Shown here piece after piece: positions 1 to 9,734 of a stretch of DNA of 64,000 nt. The notes beneath the pieces are model-generated. The model saw only the letters and a program-made list of their open reading frames with translations, was not told the DNA's origin and did not search any database. Origin of the DNA: Agromyces sp. S2-1-8 (GTDB taxonomy: Bacteria > Actinomycetota > Actinomycetes > Actinomycetales > Microbacteriaceae); NCBI RefSeq assembly GCF_021129215.1, contig NZ_JAJOLP010000001.1, forward strand, positions 2,666,001 to 2,730,000, read 5' to 3'. The first letter of the stretch is position 1, and each line of letters opens with the position of its first letter. The position numbers and the translations under genes were made by a program.

Positions 1-615
1 CCGCCGGGTGACGAGGCGGATCGGTCCGGTGCGTTCGGGGATCTGCAGCGCCCGTGCGCCGTGGAGCGCCCGCGCGGCGAGGGAGGAGGAGCGCAGCGAC
101 GCCGCAGCGCGGAATGCGAGGACGCCCGCGGCGCCGACGGAGGTGACGGCGCCGGGAACGAGCCGGGCGAGCCTGCGGCGTCGACGCTCGGAGAAGCTCG
201 TCACGAGCACGCGCGACGCCGCGCCCGTGCGGGCGATGGCCGAGACGGTGCCGTCGACAGAGCGCTCGTCCTTCACGTCGATGTTGAAGCGACCGTCGGG
301 AAACGCATCGAGCGCGTCCTCCAGCGAAGGGAAACCCTGGCCGTGGCCGAGGTCGATCCGTCGCAACTCGGCCATCGTGAGCTGCCCCACCGCCACGTCG
401 CGACCCGCGACACGCGAGAGGGACGCGTCGTGGGCGATGACCGCCGCACCGTCGTGCGTCGCCCGGACATCGGTCTCGAGGTGCCCCGCGCCGGCGGAGA
501 TCGCCGCGGCGAACGCGAGGAGGGTGTTCTCGGGTGCATCCAGCGCCAGTCCGCGGTGCGCGAGCACGCGGGGCACGGCCCCGTCGAAGTAGTCGGAGGC
601 CACGCCCGGCCTCAC
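1..615 (-). CDS. Glycerophosphodiester phosphodiesterase (C-terminus outside window)
   Basis: This enzyme family hydrolyses glycerophosphodiesters to glycerol 3-phosphate and an alcohol. The visible 205 residues show the family core in order: AHRG near residue 17, ENT about ten residues later, LETDV, a catalytic HD, then FNIDVKDE. The GTG start overlaps the TGA stop of the upstream SPFH gene (GTGA at 612-615), so translation is probably coupled. It is the third gene of an nfeD-SPFH-GDPD operon. The 3' end lies beyond base 1, so full length and any C-terminal domain are unknown. There is no signal peptide, so the enzyme is inferred to be cytoplasmic. Confidence 0.87.
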   Translation of the reverse strand, partial: MRPGVASDYFDGAVPRVLAHRGLALDAPENTLLAFAAAISAGAGHLETDVRATHDGAAVIAHDASLSRVAGRDVAVGQLTMAELRRIDLGHGQGFPSLEDALDAFPDGRFNIDVKDERSVDGTVSAIARTGAASRVLVTSFSERRRRRLARLVPGAVTSVGAAGVLAFRAAASLRSSSLAARALHGARALQIPERTGPIRLVTRR

Positions 616-1595
616 GCCTGCGGGAACGATCCCGACGGCGGGCGGGGCTCGCCGGTCGACGGGGCGGCAGGCGGTTGCTGAGCCGCACCGGGCACCTGCT
701 GGGCGCCGGCGGCCGGGGGAGTGAAGGCGCGGCCGATGCCCTTCAGCGCCTCGGTGAGCTCGCTCGGAATGACCCACAGCTTGTTTGCGTCGCCCTGTGC
801 GAGCTGCGGCAGCATCTGCAGGTACTGGTAGCCGAGCAGCTTCGGGTCGGGGTCGCCCTTGTGGATCGCATCGAAGACCGTGAGGATCGCCTCCGCCTCG
901 CCCTGCGCGCGCAGGACGGCGGCCTTGGCATCGCCCTCGGCCTCGAGGATCGCAGCCTGCCGCGCGCCCTCGGCGGTGAGGATCGCAGACTGCTTCGTGC
1001 CCTCCGCGGTGAGGATGAGCGCACGGCGGTCGCGCTCCGCGCGCATCTGCTTCTCCATCGAGTCCTGGATGGAGACGGGCGGGTCGATCGCCTTGAGCTC
1101 GACCCGCGAGACGCGGATGCCCCACTTGCCGGTGGCTTCGTCGAGCACGACGCGCAGCTGGCCGTTGATGTTGTCGCGCGAGGTGAGCGCCTCTTCGAGG
1201 TTGAGGCCGCCGACGACGTTGCGCAGCGTCGTCGTCGTGAGCTGCTCGACCGCACCCAGGTAGTTGGCGATCTCGTACGTCGCGGCACGGGCGTCGGTCA
1301 CCTGGAAGTACACGACCGTGTCGATCGAGACGACGAGGTTGTCTTCGGTGATGACCGGCTGCGGTGGGAACGACACGACCGTCTCGCGCATGTCGACGAG
1401 CGGCCGCAGCCGGTCGATGAACGGCACGAGCAGGTTCAGGCCGGGCGTGAGCGTCTTGTGATAGCGCCCGAGGCGCTCGACGATGCCCGCGTAGGCCTGG
1501 GGGATGATCCTGATCGATCGCGCGATGACGACGATGACGAAGATGACGATCGCGATGACGACGATCGTCACGATGATCGTGGGCAGGTCGATCAC
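612..1595 (-). CDS. SPFH/stomatin-prohibitin family membrane protein
   Basis: This 327-residue protein has one N-terminal membrane segment (about residues 5-27, rich in Ile and Val). An SPFH/band 7 domain follows at about 30-190, then an Ala/Glu-rich helical stretch with repeated AEG motifs typical of flotillin/QmcA proteins. The tail is Pro-rich. Such proteins form membrane-associated oligomers that organise membrane microdomains or proteases. The gene starts at an ATG that overlaps the nfeD stop by 4 bp and ends overlapping the GDPD start. An NfeD partner directly upstream is the standard context and supports the call. The client proteins are unknown. Confidence 0.9.
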   Translation of the reverse strand: MIDLPTIIVTIVVIAIVIFVIVVIARSIRIIPQAYAGIVERLGRYHKTLTPGLNLLVPFIDRLRPLVDMRETVVSFPPQPVITEDNLVVSIDTVVYFQVTDARAATYEIANYLGAVEQLTTTTLRNVVGGLNLEEALTSRDNINGQLRVVLDEATGKWGIRVSRVELKAIDPPVSIQDSMEKQMRAERDRRALILTAEGTKQSAILTAEGARQAAILEAEGDAKAAVLRAQGEAEAILTVFDAIHKGDPDPKLLGYQYLQMLPQLAQGDANKLWVIPSELTEALKGIGRAFTPPAAGAQQVPGAAQQPPAAPSTGEPRPPSGSFPQA

Positions 1596-2065
1596 TCGGG
1601 GGTGCTCCTCTCAACCGGCACGACGACCGCCGTCGCGCCATCGATGCCGGTCACGAGCACCCGCCCGCCCACCGGCACGTCGACCTGCTCGGTCGCGGGC
1701 GAGAGCCGCGCCGTCCAGGTCTCGCCGTTCTGCAGCCGAACCTGACCGCCCGCGTCGCCGACGGTCTGCACCACGGTCCCTTCGGCCCCGATGAGGGCGT
1801 CGACGTTGCTGCGTGCCGGGTCGCCGCCACGTCGGAGCGCCCGCAGCAGCGGCGGGCGCAGCACGAGCATGAGCGCCACCGCCACCACCGCGGCGATGAT
1901 GAACTGCGCCCACCACGGAATGCCGAACAGACCCGACAGCAGGCCCGCGACGCTGCCGAGGGCCAGCATCAGGAAAGTCATCTCGAGGGTGAACACCTCG
2001 ATCGTGGCGAATGCCAGGATCAGCACCAGCCAGACGATCCACGCGTACTGGGTCAGCACATCCAA
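1592..2065 (-). CDS. NfeD family membrane protein
   Basis: This is a short NfeD protein of 157 residues. Two or three hydrophobic segments lie in the first 80 residues, followed by an OB-fold-like soluble domain with GAEGTV near residue 105. NfeD proteins pair with SPFH proteins in the membrane. I chose a TTG start at 2065 because AAGGAG ends 7 nt upstream. Longer in-frame starts would translate the ribosome-binding site as a run of arginines. The stop overlaps the SPFH start (ATGA), so the two are probably co-translated. There is no ClpP-like protease domain, so this is the short form of the family. Confidence 0.86.
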   Translation of the reverse strand: MDVLTQYAWIVWLVLILAFATIEVFTLEMTFLMLALGSVAGLLSGLFGIPWWAQFIIAAVVAVALMLVLRPPLLRALRRGGDPARSNVDALIGAEGTVVQTVGDAGGQVRLQNGETWTARLSPATEQVDVPVGGRVLVTGIDGATAVVVPVERSTPE

Positions 2066-2197
2066 ATCGGGTCTCCTTCGCACGCGGTCGGCTCATTCCG
2101 AAACTAGCAGTGCCGGGCTCGGCATGGGGGAGTTGATAGTCTCGGTTCGGCCGCGCCGCGTCGTCTTCGCGGTGCCAAGACCTCGAGGAGCCTCCCC

Positions 2198-2965
2198 GTG
2201 ACCAATCCACTCGCCCCCGGCTCGCTGGCCGGCCGCGTCGCCCTCGTGACGGGCTCGTCGCGCGGCATCGGCGCCGACACCGCCCGCTACCTCGCAGCGG
2301 CCGGCGCATCGGTCGTCGTCAACTACCGCAGCAAGGCGCCTCGCGCCGAGAAGGTGGTCGCCGAGATCGTGGCAGGCGGCGGCACCGCGATCGCGATCGG
2401 CGCCGATCTGACCGACCCCGAGTCGGTCGCGGCGATGTTCGAGCGCACCGTTGCAGAGCTCGGGCCGATCGACGTGCTCGTGCTCAACGCGTCGGGCGGC
2501 ATGGAGACCGGCCTCGGCGAGGACTATGCGATGCGCCTCAATCGCGACGCGCAGGTCAACGTCGTGGAGGGCGCGCTGCCGCACCTGGCCGACGGGGCCC
2601 GCATCGTCTTCGTCACGAGCCACCAGGCGCACTTCATCCGCACGACGCCGACGATGCCCGAGTACGAGCCCGTCGCCCTCTCGAAGCGCGCCGGCGAAGA
2701 CGCGCTCCGCGCCAAGCTGCCCGAGTTCGAGGCGGCGGGCGTCGAGTTCGTCGTCGTGTCGGGCGACATGATCGAGGGAACCATCACGGCGACGCTCCTC
2801 GAGCGCGCGAACCCCGGCGCGATCGACGCCCGCAAGCAGGACGCCGGCCGTCTCTACAACGTCGCCGAGTTCGCCGCAGAGGTCGCGTCGGCCGTCGTCG
2901 AGCCCGTCCCCGCCGAGAACACGCGCTACGTCGGCGACATCTCGGGCTTCGCCAAAGAGGCCTGA
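2198..2965 (+). CDS. SDR family oxidoreductase
   Basis: This 255-residue short-chain dehydrogenase has the N-terminal cofactor motif TGSSRGIG (about residues 18-25) and the stabilising NASG motif (about 98-101), which replaces the usual NAG. The active-site region is atypical: after VTSHQAH, the usual YxxxK reads as EYEPVALSK, so the Tyr and Lys are shifted relative to the classical spacing. Substrate cannot be predicted. The GTG start at 2198 has GAGGAG ending 7 nt upstream. The gene is divergent from nfeD and ends at a strong hairpin shared with the convergent HdeD-like gene. Confidence 0.85.
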   Translation: MTNPLAPGSLAGRVALVTGSSRGIGADTARYLAAAGASVVVNYRSKAPRAEKVVAEIVAGGGTAIAIGADLTDPESVAAMFERTVAELGPIDVLVLNASGGMETGLGEDYAMRLNRDAQVNVVEGALPHLADGARIVFVTSHQAHFIRTTPTMPEYEPVALSKRAGEDALRAKLPEFEAAGVEFVVVSGDMIEGTITATLLERANPGAIDARKQDAGRLYNVAEFAAEVASAVVEPVPAENTRYVGDISGFAKEA

Positions 2966-2992
2966 GCCCAGCTCGACCGCCACGGCGGAGAC

Positions 2993-3034
2993 GAAGAAGG
3001 CCGGCCCCGAGTCATCCCGGGGCCGGCCTTCTTC
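2993..3034. terminator. Bidirectional terminator hairpin
   Basis: A perfect 16-bp inverted repeat (2993-3008 with 3019-3034) encloses a 10-nt loop. The outer AAGAAGG/CCTTCTT arms supply a T-rich end on both strands. It sits between the convergent SDR gene and the HdeD-like gene and can serve both. Confidence 0.85.
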
Positions 3035-3059
3035 TGCGCGGCAGAGCCGCCCGTTCGGT

Positions 3060-3662
3060 TCAGGCGGCCGTGACGCCGCGCCCGAAGGTGAACGCGCGCA
3101 CGATCTGGATGATGCCGAGCACGATGAGGCTGATGCCGATGATCCACCACAGCACGACGACGTAGAGCGGCGAGAACAGCAGCACGATGCCCGCGAGGAT
3201 GCTCAGGATGCCGAAGAAGATCGCCCAGCCCTTCGACGGCGCGTCTCCGAGCTGCGCGAGCGCGACGATGCCCTCGACGATCCAGAGGACACCGATCAGG
3301 ATGCCGAGGAAGATGCCGAGCACGACCGCGCTCTCGGTGGGGTTCGCCACGGCGAAGATGCCGCCGATGATGAACAGGATGCCGAGGATGATGTCGAGCG
3401 CCCTCGCACCACCCGAGATGCCCTTCGAGAAGATGCCGAGCCCGAGGTAGGCGATGCCCGCGATGAGCAGGTAGATGCCGAGGATGATGGTGAGCACCAC
3501 GGCCGAGTCCTTCGGCCAGAACGTGATCATGAGCCCGACGATGAGCGCGACGGCGCCGCTGATGCCGAGCGTCGTGCGGACGGTGTTGATGGCCGACTTC
3601 GACAGCTCGGCGGCATCGAGCGAGAACGTGGCGAAGAAGCCGGTCGGCTGTGTGGAAGACAT
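3060..3662 (-). CDS. HdeD/DUF308 family membrane protein
   Basis: The 200-residue product is mostly six hydrophobic segments separated by very short loops, with repeated GI and LGI patterns. This is the architecture of HdeD/DUF308 proteins, whose enterobacterial founder is linked to acid resistance. The function in actinobacteria is not established. The ATG at 3662 was chosen because AAAGGA lies 6 nt upstream. A longer in-frame start at 3698 would read through that ribosome-binding site. It is a monocistronic minus-strand gene that ends at the terminator shared with the SDR gene. Confidence 0.82.
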   Translation of the reverse strand: MSSTQPTGFFATFSLDAAELSKSAINTVRTTLGISGAVALIVGLMITFWPKDSAVVLTIILGIYLLIAGIAYLGLGIFSKGISGGARALDIILGILFIIGGIFAVANPTESAVVLGIFLGILIGVLWIVEGIVALAQLGDAPSKGWAIFFGILSILAGIVLLFSPLYVVVLWWIIGISLIVLGIIQIVRAFTFGRGVTAA

Positions 3663-3758
3663 GGCATGTCCTTTCTGAGGGTGAACCGTGCCCGCCAAGG
3701 CTATTGCCGAACCCCGCCTGAGTATCGGATGTGAACGCGCGCGTCGCGATGCGACGAA

Positions 3759-3775
3759 CTACGACCGTGTCGTAG
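3759..3775. promoter_or_regulatory. Inverted repeat CTACGAC-CGT-GTCGTAG, possible operator
   Basis: A perfect 7-3-7 inverted repeat lies in the 210-bp divergent spacer between the HdeD-like gene (start 3662) and the UvrA-like gene (start 3873), about 98 bp before the latter. It could be a dimeric repressor site. No regulator gene adjoins it, so the binding protein is unknown. Confidence 0.45.
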
Positions 3776-3872
3776 GCGCACCGGTCAGGAATCGAGAAGC
3801 ACCGGGGTGGATGCCGCAGCTAGCGTGACCGGTATGTGCCTCATCGTTCGCGCCCGTGAGAATCTAGACCAC

Positions 3873-6248
<2,376 letters not shown>

Positions 6249-6275
6249 TTCGTCTTCGTTCGGAGAGGAGCGGCC

Positions 6276-6941
6276 GTGGCGTCGAAGGCCAGGCATCCCG
6301 TCGCGCCGCGCGTCGACCCGGTCCTGCTCGGTGAGCTCGACGACGGTCACGAGAGCGAGCTGGTCGCCGGCGCGGTCGTCGAGGCGCGACGGTTCAGCGG
6401 GCTCGACCTCGCCGAACGGGATCTCGGCGGCCTGCGTCTGACCGAGTGCGAGCTGACCGGCGTCGCCGCCCATGAGACGCGCCTTCGCGCGGCCGCCTTC
6501 TCGGAGGTCGTGATCGAGCGGCTCGAGGCACCGGTGCTCAGGGCCCCGCTGGCCGAATTGCGCGACGTCTCGTTCATGTCATCGCGACTCGGATCGGTCG
6601 AGTTCCACGACGACCGATGGCGGGCGGTGCGGTTCGTGGGCTGCAAGCTCGGCTACGTGAACCTTCGCGGTGCCGAGATCCGTGATGTCCTGTTCACCGA
6701 TTGCACGATCGATGAGCTCGACCTCGTCAACGCGCAGGCCGAGCGGGTGGCCTTCGAGGGCTGCGACCTGCGCTCGCTCGACGTCACCGGGGCGAGGCTG
6801 CGCGATGTCGACCTGCGCGGCCTCGAGCTCGCCGTGATCGACGGCATCGGCGGCCTCAGCGGTGCGACGATCGACTCGATGCAGGCGGCCCTGCTCGCGC
6901 CCCACCTGGCACGACACCTGGGCATCCGAGTGGACGACTGA
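6276..6941 (+). CDS. Pentapeptide-repeat protein
   Basis: The 221 residues contain a long run of five-residue units with a central Leu or Phe (such as LRLTE, CKLGY, VNLRG, CDLRS), predicting a right-handed quadrilateral beta-helix from about residue 40 to 185. A C-terminal helical part could mediate dimerisation. Size and layout resemble MfpA/Qnr proteins, which mimic DNA and shield gyrase from quinolones, but many such proteins have other or unknown roles. The GTG start at 6276 has GAGAGGAG just upstream. It lies 27 bp after the UvrA-like ATPase, probably in one operon, hinting at a shared role in DNA protection. Confidence 0.82.
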   Translation: MASKARHPVAPRVDPVLLGELDDGHESELVAGAVVEARRFSGLDLAERDLGGLRLTECELTGVAAHETRLRAAAFSEVVIERLEAPVLRAPLAELRDVSFMSSRLGSVEFHDDRWRAVRFVGCKLGYVNLRGAEIRDVLFTDCTIDELDLVNAQAERVAFEGCDLRSLDVTGARLRDVDLRGLELAVIDGIGGLSGATIDSMQAALLAPHLARHLGIRVDD

Positions 6942-7004
6942 CGGATCGGCACGCGGGGGAGCGGGCGACACTCAGCCACTCCGGTTCCGGCTGCGAGCCC
7001 CGGC

Positions 7005-7994
7005 TCAGACGCCGAGACCCTCGATGTGCTGCTCGAGCTCGTCGAGTTCGCGGGCGATCGATTCCGCGCTGCCGCGGCGGAACCGTCGCAGCTGCATCGC
7101 GAGCACGGCGTCGGCCGCGGTCTCGGAGCAGCCGAGTGCTTCGCCGATGCTGCGGCGCGCCGCTTCGTCGGAGGCCGCATCGGCGACGATGCGGAGGATC
7201 GTCTCGGCGTCGGTTTGGGTGGCGATCATGGCGCGAAGCATCTGACGTCGCTCGTCCAGGTGGTCACGTGGCACGGGCGGCGGGCGGCGGGGCGCATGTC
7301 GGGCTCGCTGGCGCTCGATCAGCGCGGCGTCGAGATCGATCGGCAACGGCGCCGCCGTGCGAAGGCCGAGGCTGACGAGCCAGGCATGCACCTCGTACCG
7401 ACCGGCCTGGAAGTCGTCCCAGTCGGCGGACCCGATGTTCACCCGCACTCGCGCGTACTCGCCCGGGTCGAGCGCGAACGCTGCATCCGGGCGCCCGACG
7501 TAGCCGAAGGAAACGCCGCCGGCGGTGACACCCTGTCGGGAGACCGTGCCGGCGACGTGGAAGTCGTCGCCGGTCGGGTGCCATCGTGCGTCGCCTTCGT
7601 TGACGATGTCGATCACGAGCTCGTCGATGTCGGGCTCGGTGCGCATCGTCTCGGGCCAGCGCAGCACGAGGCCGCCGCGCCGCTCGCGTCGGCTCGGCCG
7701 GAGCGGGAAGACGTCGGGGTGGACCGATGCCTGTCCGCCCCGCATCGGCTCGGCGGGAAGGTTCGCAATCGACCACGTCGCTGCTGCGGAGTCGGCCGGA
7801 GCACCGAGGAGCACGGCGCCGCCGTCTCGCCGAAGCACGCGCCAACCCTCGTGCGGCGCCGCGGCAGGAAGGTCGACGGGTTCGCTCCATCCGAGCGAGG
7901 AGAGGAGCGCGTCGAAACGCTCACCCTGCTTCGCGAGCACATCGGGATGGACTCCGACATGGGCGAGTTGCGGGAAGTCGTCGGAGTCATCCAT
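7005..7994 (-). CDS. Protein with GyrA/ParC coiled-coil-like C-terminal domain, function unknown
   Basis: I do not recognise this 329-residue protein as a named family. Residues about 115-225 alternate beta-prone stretches like an immunoglobulin-type sandwich (IDIVNEGDARWHPTGDDF and similar). Residues 253-329 closely resemble the long coiled coil and C-gate segment of GyrA/ParC: compare AVLAMQLRRF here with [10 protein letters not shown] in the ParC at 34930, each followed by a heptad-like helix ending in an ELD/ELE pattern. No winged helix, catalytic Tyr or beta-pinwheel is present, so it is not a topoisomerase. Its start overlaps the stop of the upstream membrane-protein gene by 8 bp. It may bind DNA gyrase or topo IV, or merely share the fold. 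Confidence 0.7.
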   Translation of the reverse strand: MDDSDDFPQLAHVGVHPDVLAKQGERFDALLSSLGWSEPVDLPAAAPHEGWRVLRRDGGAVLLGAPADSAAATWSIANLPAEPMRGGQASVHPDVFPLRPSRRERRGGLVLRWPETMRTEPDIDELVIDIVNEGDARWHPTGDDFHVAGTVSRQGVTAGGVSFGYVGRPDAAFALDPGEYARVRVNIGSADWDDFQAGRYEVHAWLVSLGLRTAAPLPIDLDAALIERQRARHAPRRPPPVPRDHLDERRQMLRAMIATQTDAETILRIVADAASDEAARRSIGEALGCSETAADAVLAMQLRRFRRGSAESIARELDELEQHIEGLGV

Positions 7995-8472
7995 TGTTCG
8001 AGCGTGCCATACGCACGGAGGCGCGCGCCGCTGCCTTCTCGGGACCTTCGCGATCGTCCTCGCGATTCGGTTGCTGCCGAGGCATCCGCCGCCAGACCCA
8101 GACTGTCAAGGCGACGCTGAGCAGGATCACTACCACACCGAGCGGCACGTGCAGCGCCACGAGGGACCGGAACCCCGCGAACGCCTGCAGCGACATGAGC
8201 GCGAGGAGCCCGATCGTCGCGGCGATCGGCCACCGCGGCGCACGACTCAGTGCGCGGGCGAGGATCGTCGCGAGGATCGCGACCATCAGCGCGACGCCCG
8301 ACACCGTCGCCATCTCACGGTGCAATCCGAATGCGACAGGCACGCCGCCCATGAACAGGCCCGCCGACACGGCCTGCCCGAACAGCAAGACCGAGGTGAG
8401 GGCGAGCGAGAAGCGGAGCAGCGTCAGGGGCCACAGACGGTCGTGGCCGGAACCGTCATCGAGTCGGGACAT
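7987..8472 (-). CDS. Four-helix integral membrane protein, unknown function
   Basis: About 161 residues with four predicted membrane segments and a charged cytoplasmic tail (REDDREGPEKAAARAS). The pattern resembles small DoxX-like or cytochrome-b561-like membrane proteins, but no diagnostic motif is present. The ATG at 8472 was preferred over one at 8499 because a TAGGCT -10 box lies exactly 7 nt before it, giving a leaderless start. It is the first gene of a two-gene operon with the GyrA-tail protein. A palindromic site next to the divergent marR gene overlaps its promoter, so MarR control is likely. Confidence 0.68.
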   Translation of the reverse strand: MSRLDDGSGHDRLWPLTLLRFSLALTSVLLFGQAVSAGLFMGGVPVAFGLHREMATVSGVALMVAILATILARALSRAPRWPIAATIGLLALMSLQAFAGFRSLVALHVPLGVVVILLSVALTVWVWRRMPRQQPNREDDREGPEKAAARASVRMARSNNG

Positions 8473-8479
8473 GCTCCGC

Positions 8480-8485
8480 AGCCTA
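8480..8485 (-). promoter_or_regulatory. -10 element (TAGGCT) of leaderless membrane-protein gene
   Basis: TAGGCT on the minus strand ends 7 nt before the ATG at 8472. This places the transcription start within about one base of the start codon. Confidence 0.6.
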
Positions 8486-8492
8486 TCAACTG

Positions 8493-8522
8493 GATCCATT
8501 TGGATCTATTGCATTTGGATCT
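8493..8522. promoter_or_regulatory. Probable MarR operator: palindrome plus repeated half-site
   Basis: GATCCA-TT-TGGATC (8493-8506) is a perfect 6-2-6 palindrome. Its right half, ATTTGGATCT (8498-8507), is repeated exactly at 8513-8522. The site lies in the spacer between the divergent membrane-protein operon and marR, upstream of the minus-strand -10 box. It is markedly more AT-rich than its surroundings. This is the expected place for an autoregulatory MarR site. Confidence 0.6.
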
Positions 8523-8543
8523 CCTTCGGGGGAGACTCGAACT

Positions 8544-8984
8544 ATGAGCGAAGCGGGGGCGCGCGCCGCCATCGAGGTCGGACTGCTGTTCCACCAGGTG
8601 TACACGGCCGCGACGCAACGCCTGAACGCCGCCCTGCAACCGCTGGATCTCACGACGCGGCACGCGTCGGTCATGTTCATGATCCGAGACGGCGTGAAGA
8701 CGCAGCGCGACCTCGTGGCGCGGCTCAGCACCGACAAGACGGGCATGGTGCGAACCGTCGACGATCTCGAGCGGCTCGGCTATGTCACCAGGGTGCCGTC
8801 GTCGACAGATCGGCGCGTGACGATTCTCAACCTGACGGACGACGGCGACCGAGCCCTGAAGGCCGTGCAGCAACAGACGAGCACCGTGGCCGGGGAGCTG
8901 TTCACGGCCGTCGATACGGCCGAGCTCGAATCGCTGAGGTCGGTGCTGTCACGCATGCTGACCGGCCTGGCGCCGCGGGACTGA
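8544..8984 (+). CDS. MarR family transcriptional regulator
   Basis: A 146-residue winged-helix regulator of normal MarR length. The recognition helix region reads RDLVARLSTDKTGMVRTVDDL, compressed here to its key residues: a Leu-rich helix, then TDKTGM. The wing follows as GYVTRVPSSTDRRVTILNLT, with the DRR motif typical of MarR wings. N- and C-terminal helices would form the dimer. GGGGGAG ends 9 nt before the ATG. It is divergent from the membrane-protein/GyrA-tail operon and shares with it a 71-bp spacer holding a palindromic operator. It is likely a repressor of both sides, with an unknown small-molecule ligand. Confidence 0.88.
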   Translation: MSEAGARAAIEVGLLFHQVYTAATQRLNAALQPLDLTTRHASVMFMIRDGVKTQRDLVARLSTDKTGMVRTVDDLERLGYVTRVPSSTDRRVTILNLTDDGDRALKAVQQQTSTVAGELFTAVDTAELESLRSVLSRMLTGLAPRD

Positions 8985-9017
8985 AGCCCGACGGCCATGC
9001 TGCTCCGTATTGCGCCG

Positions 9018-9031
9018 ATAATGCACATTAT
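9018..9031. promoter_or_regulatory. AT-rich palindrome ATAATG-CA-CATTAT
   Basis: A perfect 6-2-6 palindrome in the 183-bp gap between marR and the lipoprotein gene, where both neighbours end. It is AT-rich in GC-rich DNA. No gene clearly starts beside it. It could be a protein-binding site or a remnant, and function is not assigned. Confidence 0.3.
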
Positions 9032-9167
9032 GTCGGAATGAGACAGTTCTGGTGAAGCAGACCACCTACCCGTGGCGCATCCTGTGCGCTCAGTCGCGAC
9101 ATCTCATGGTCGGTGTGCTCCTGCGCGGGAATGAGCATCGCGCGGCGACTTCGATGAAGACGGACGG

Positions 9168-9734
9168 CTACTCGACCACTACGACGTAGGCGTCGTGGGA
9201 TCCCGCCCAGTCAGTAGCCGCCGTGACCATCGCGTCGAGGTCGCTGCTCCCTGCCAGCCCGGTCCCGCCGGATTCGTCGACGGAGGAGACCGTGCCCCAG
9301 GCGCCGAAGCCCCAATAGACGATGACGACGGTGCGATCAAACTGGTTCGCATATGAGGTTGCCACCTCACGGATGCTTCTCATGCCCGCCATGGGCGCAA
9401 ACTCGTCGTCGGTCTGCGCCTGAGCCGCGCCGGGCGCCGCGTCGGCGACGATCTGGTCAATGACGGGCTGCGGGAGGGGCTCTCCGGGTGTCACAACAAT
9501 GACGCTGCCATCGTGAAGGGTGATGTCGCGGGGTGCGTTCCTCGCGAGTACCTGCTTCTCGAACTCAGAGAGCTCGCCATCCTCATCCGTGTCGCCTTCG
9601 ATCGCTGCTGGGGCTGCGTTCGGGGTCGTGTCGGTGTCGGGCAGCGACGAGGCGTCCACAGCGGTACAGCCGGTGAGCAGGAGAAGGGTCAGCAGCGCGG
9701 TGAGGGCGACGCGGCCAGTCGGGGTCTTCATCAT
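9168..9734 (-). CDS. Lipoprotein with EF-hand-like calcium loop
   Basis: A 188-residue secreted lipoprotein. The signal peptide has a hydrophobic LTALLTLLLL core and lipobox LTGC with the lipidated Cys at residue 23. A linker rich in Thr, Pro and Ala leads to DTDEDGELSEFE (48-59), which satisfies the 12-position EF-hand loop: Asp at 1, 3 and 5, Gly at 6, Leu at 8 and Glu at 12. The rest has no recognisable domain. Two adjacent ATG codons (9734, 9731) could start it and no clear ribosome-binding site is visible. Codon use is less GC-biased than in the core genes. Likely an extracytoplasmic calcium-responsive protein of unknown role. Confidence 0.7.
   Translation of the reverse strand: MMKTPTGRVALTALLTLLLLTGCTAVDASSLPDTDTTPNAAPAAIEGDTDEDGELSEFEKQVLARNAPRDITLHDGSVIVVTPGEPLPQPVIDQIVADAAPGAAQAQTDDEFAPMAGMRSIREVATSYANQFDRTVVIVYWGFGAWGTVSSVDESGGTGLAGSSDLDAMVTAATDWAGSHDAYVVVVE

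Noticed and set aside
7005-7994. Annotation as a DNA gyrase subunit A fragment
   Set aside because: Only the coiled-coil-like tail resembles GyrA. The rest is a different domain and the frame is intact, so this is not a broken gyrA.
9052-9189. 45-codon plus-strand frame overlapping the end of the lipoprotein gene
   Set aside because: No convincing ribosome-binding site, low-complexity Thr end, and overlap with a better-supported gene.
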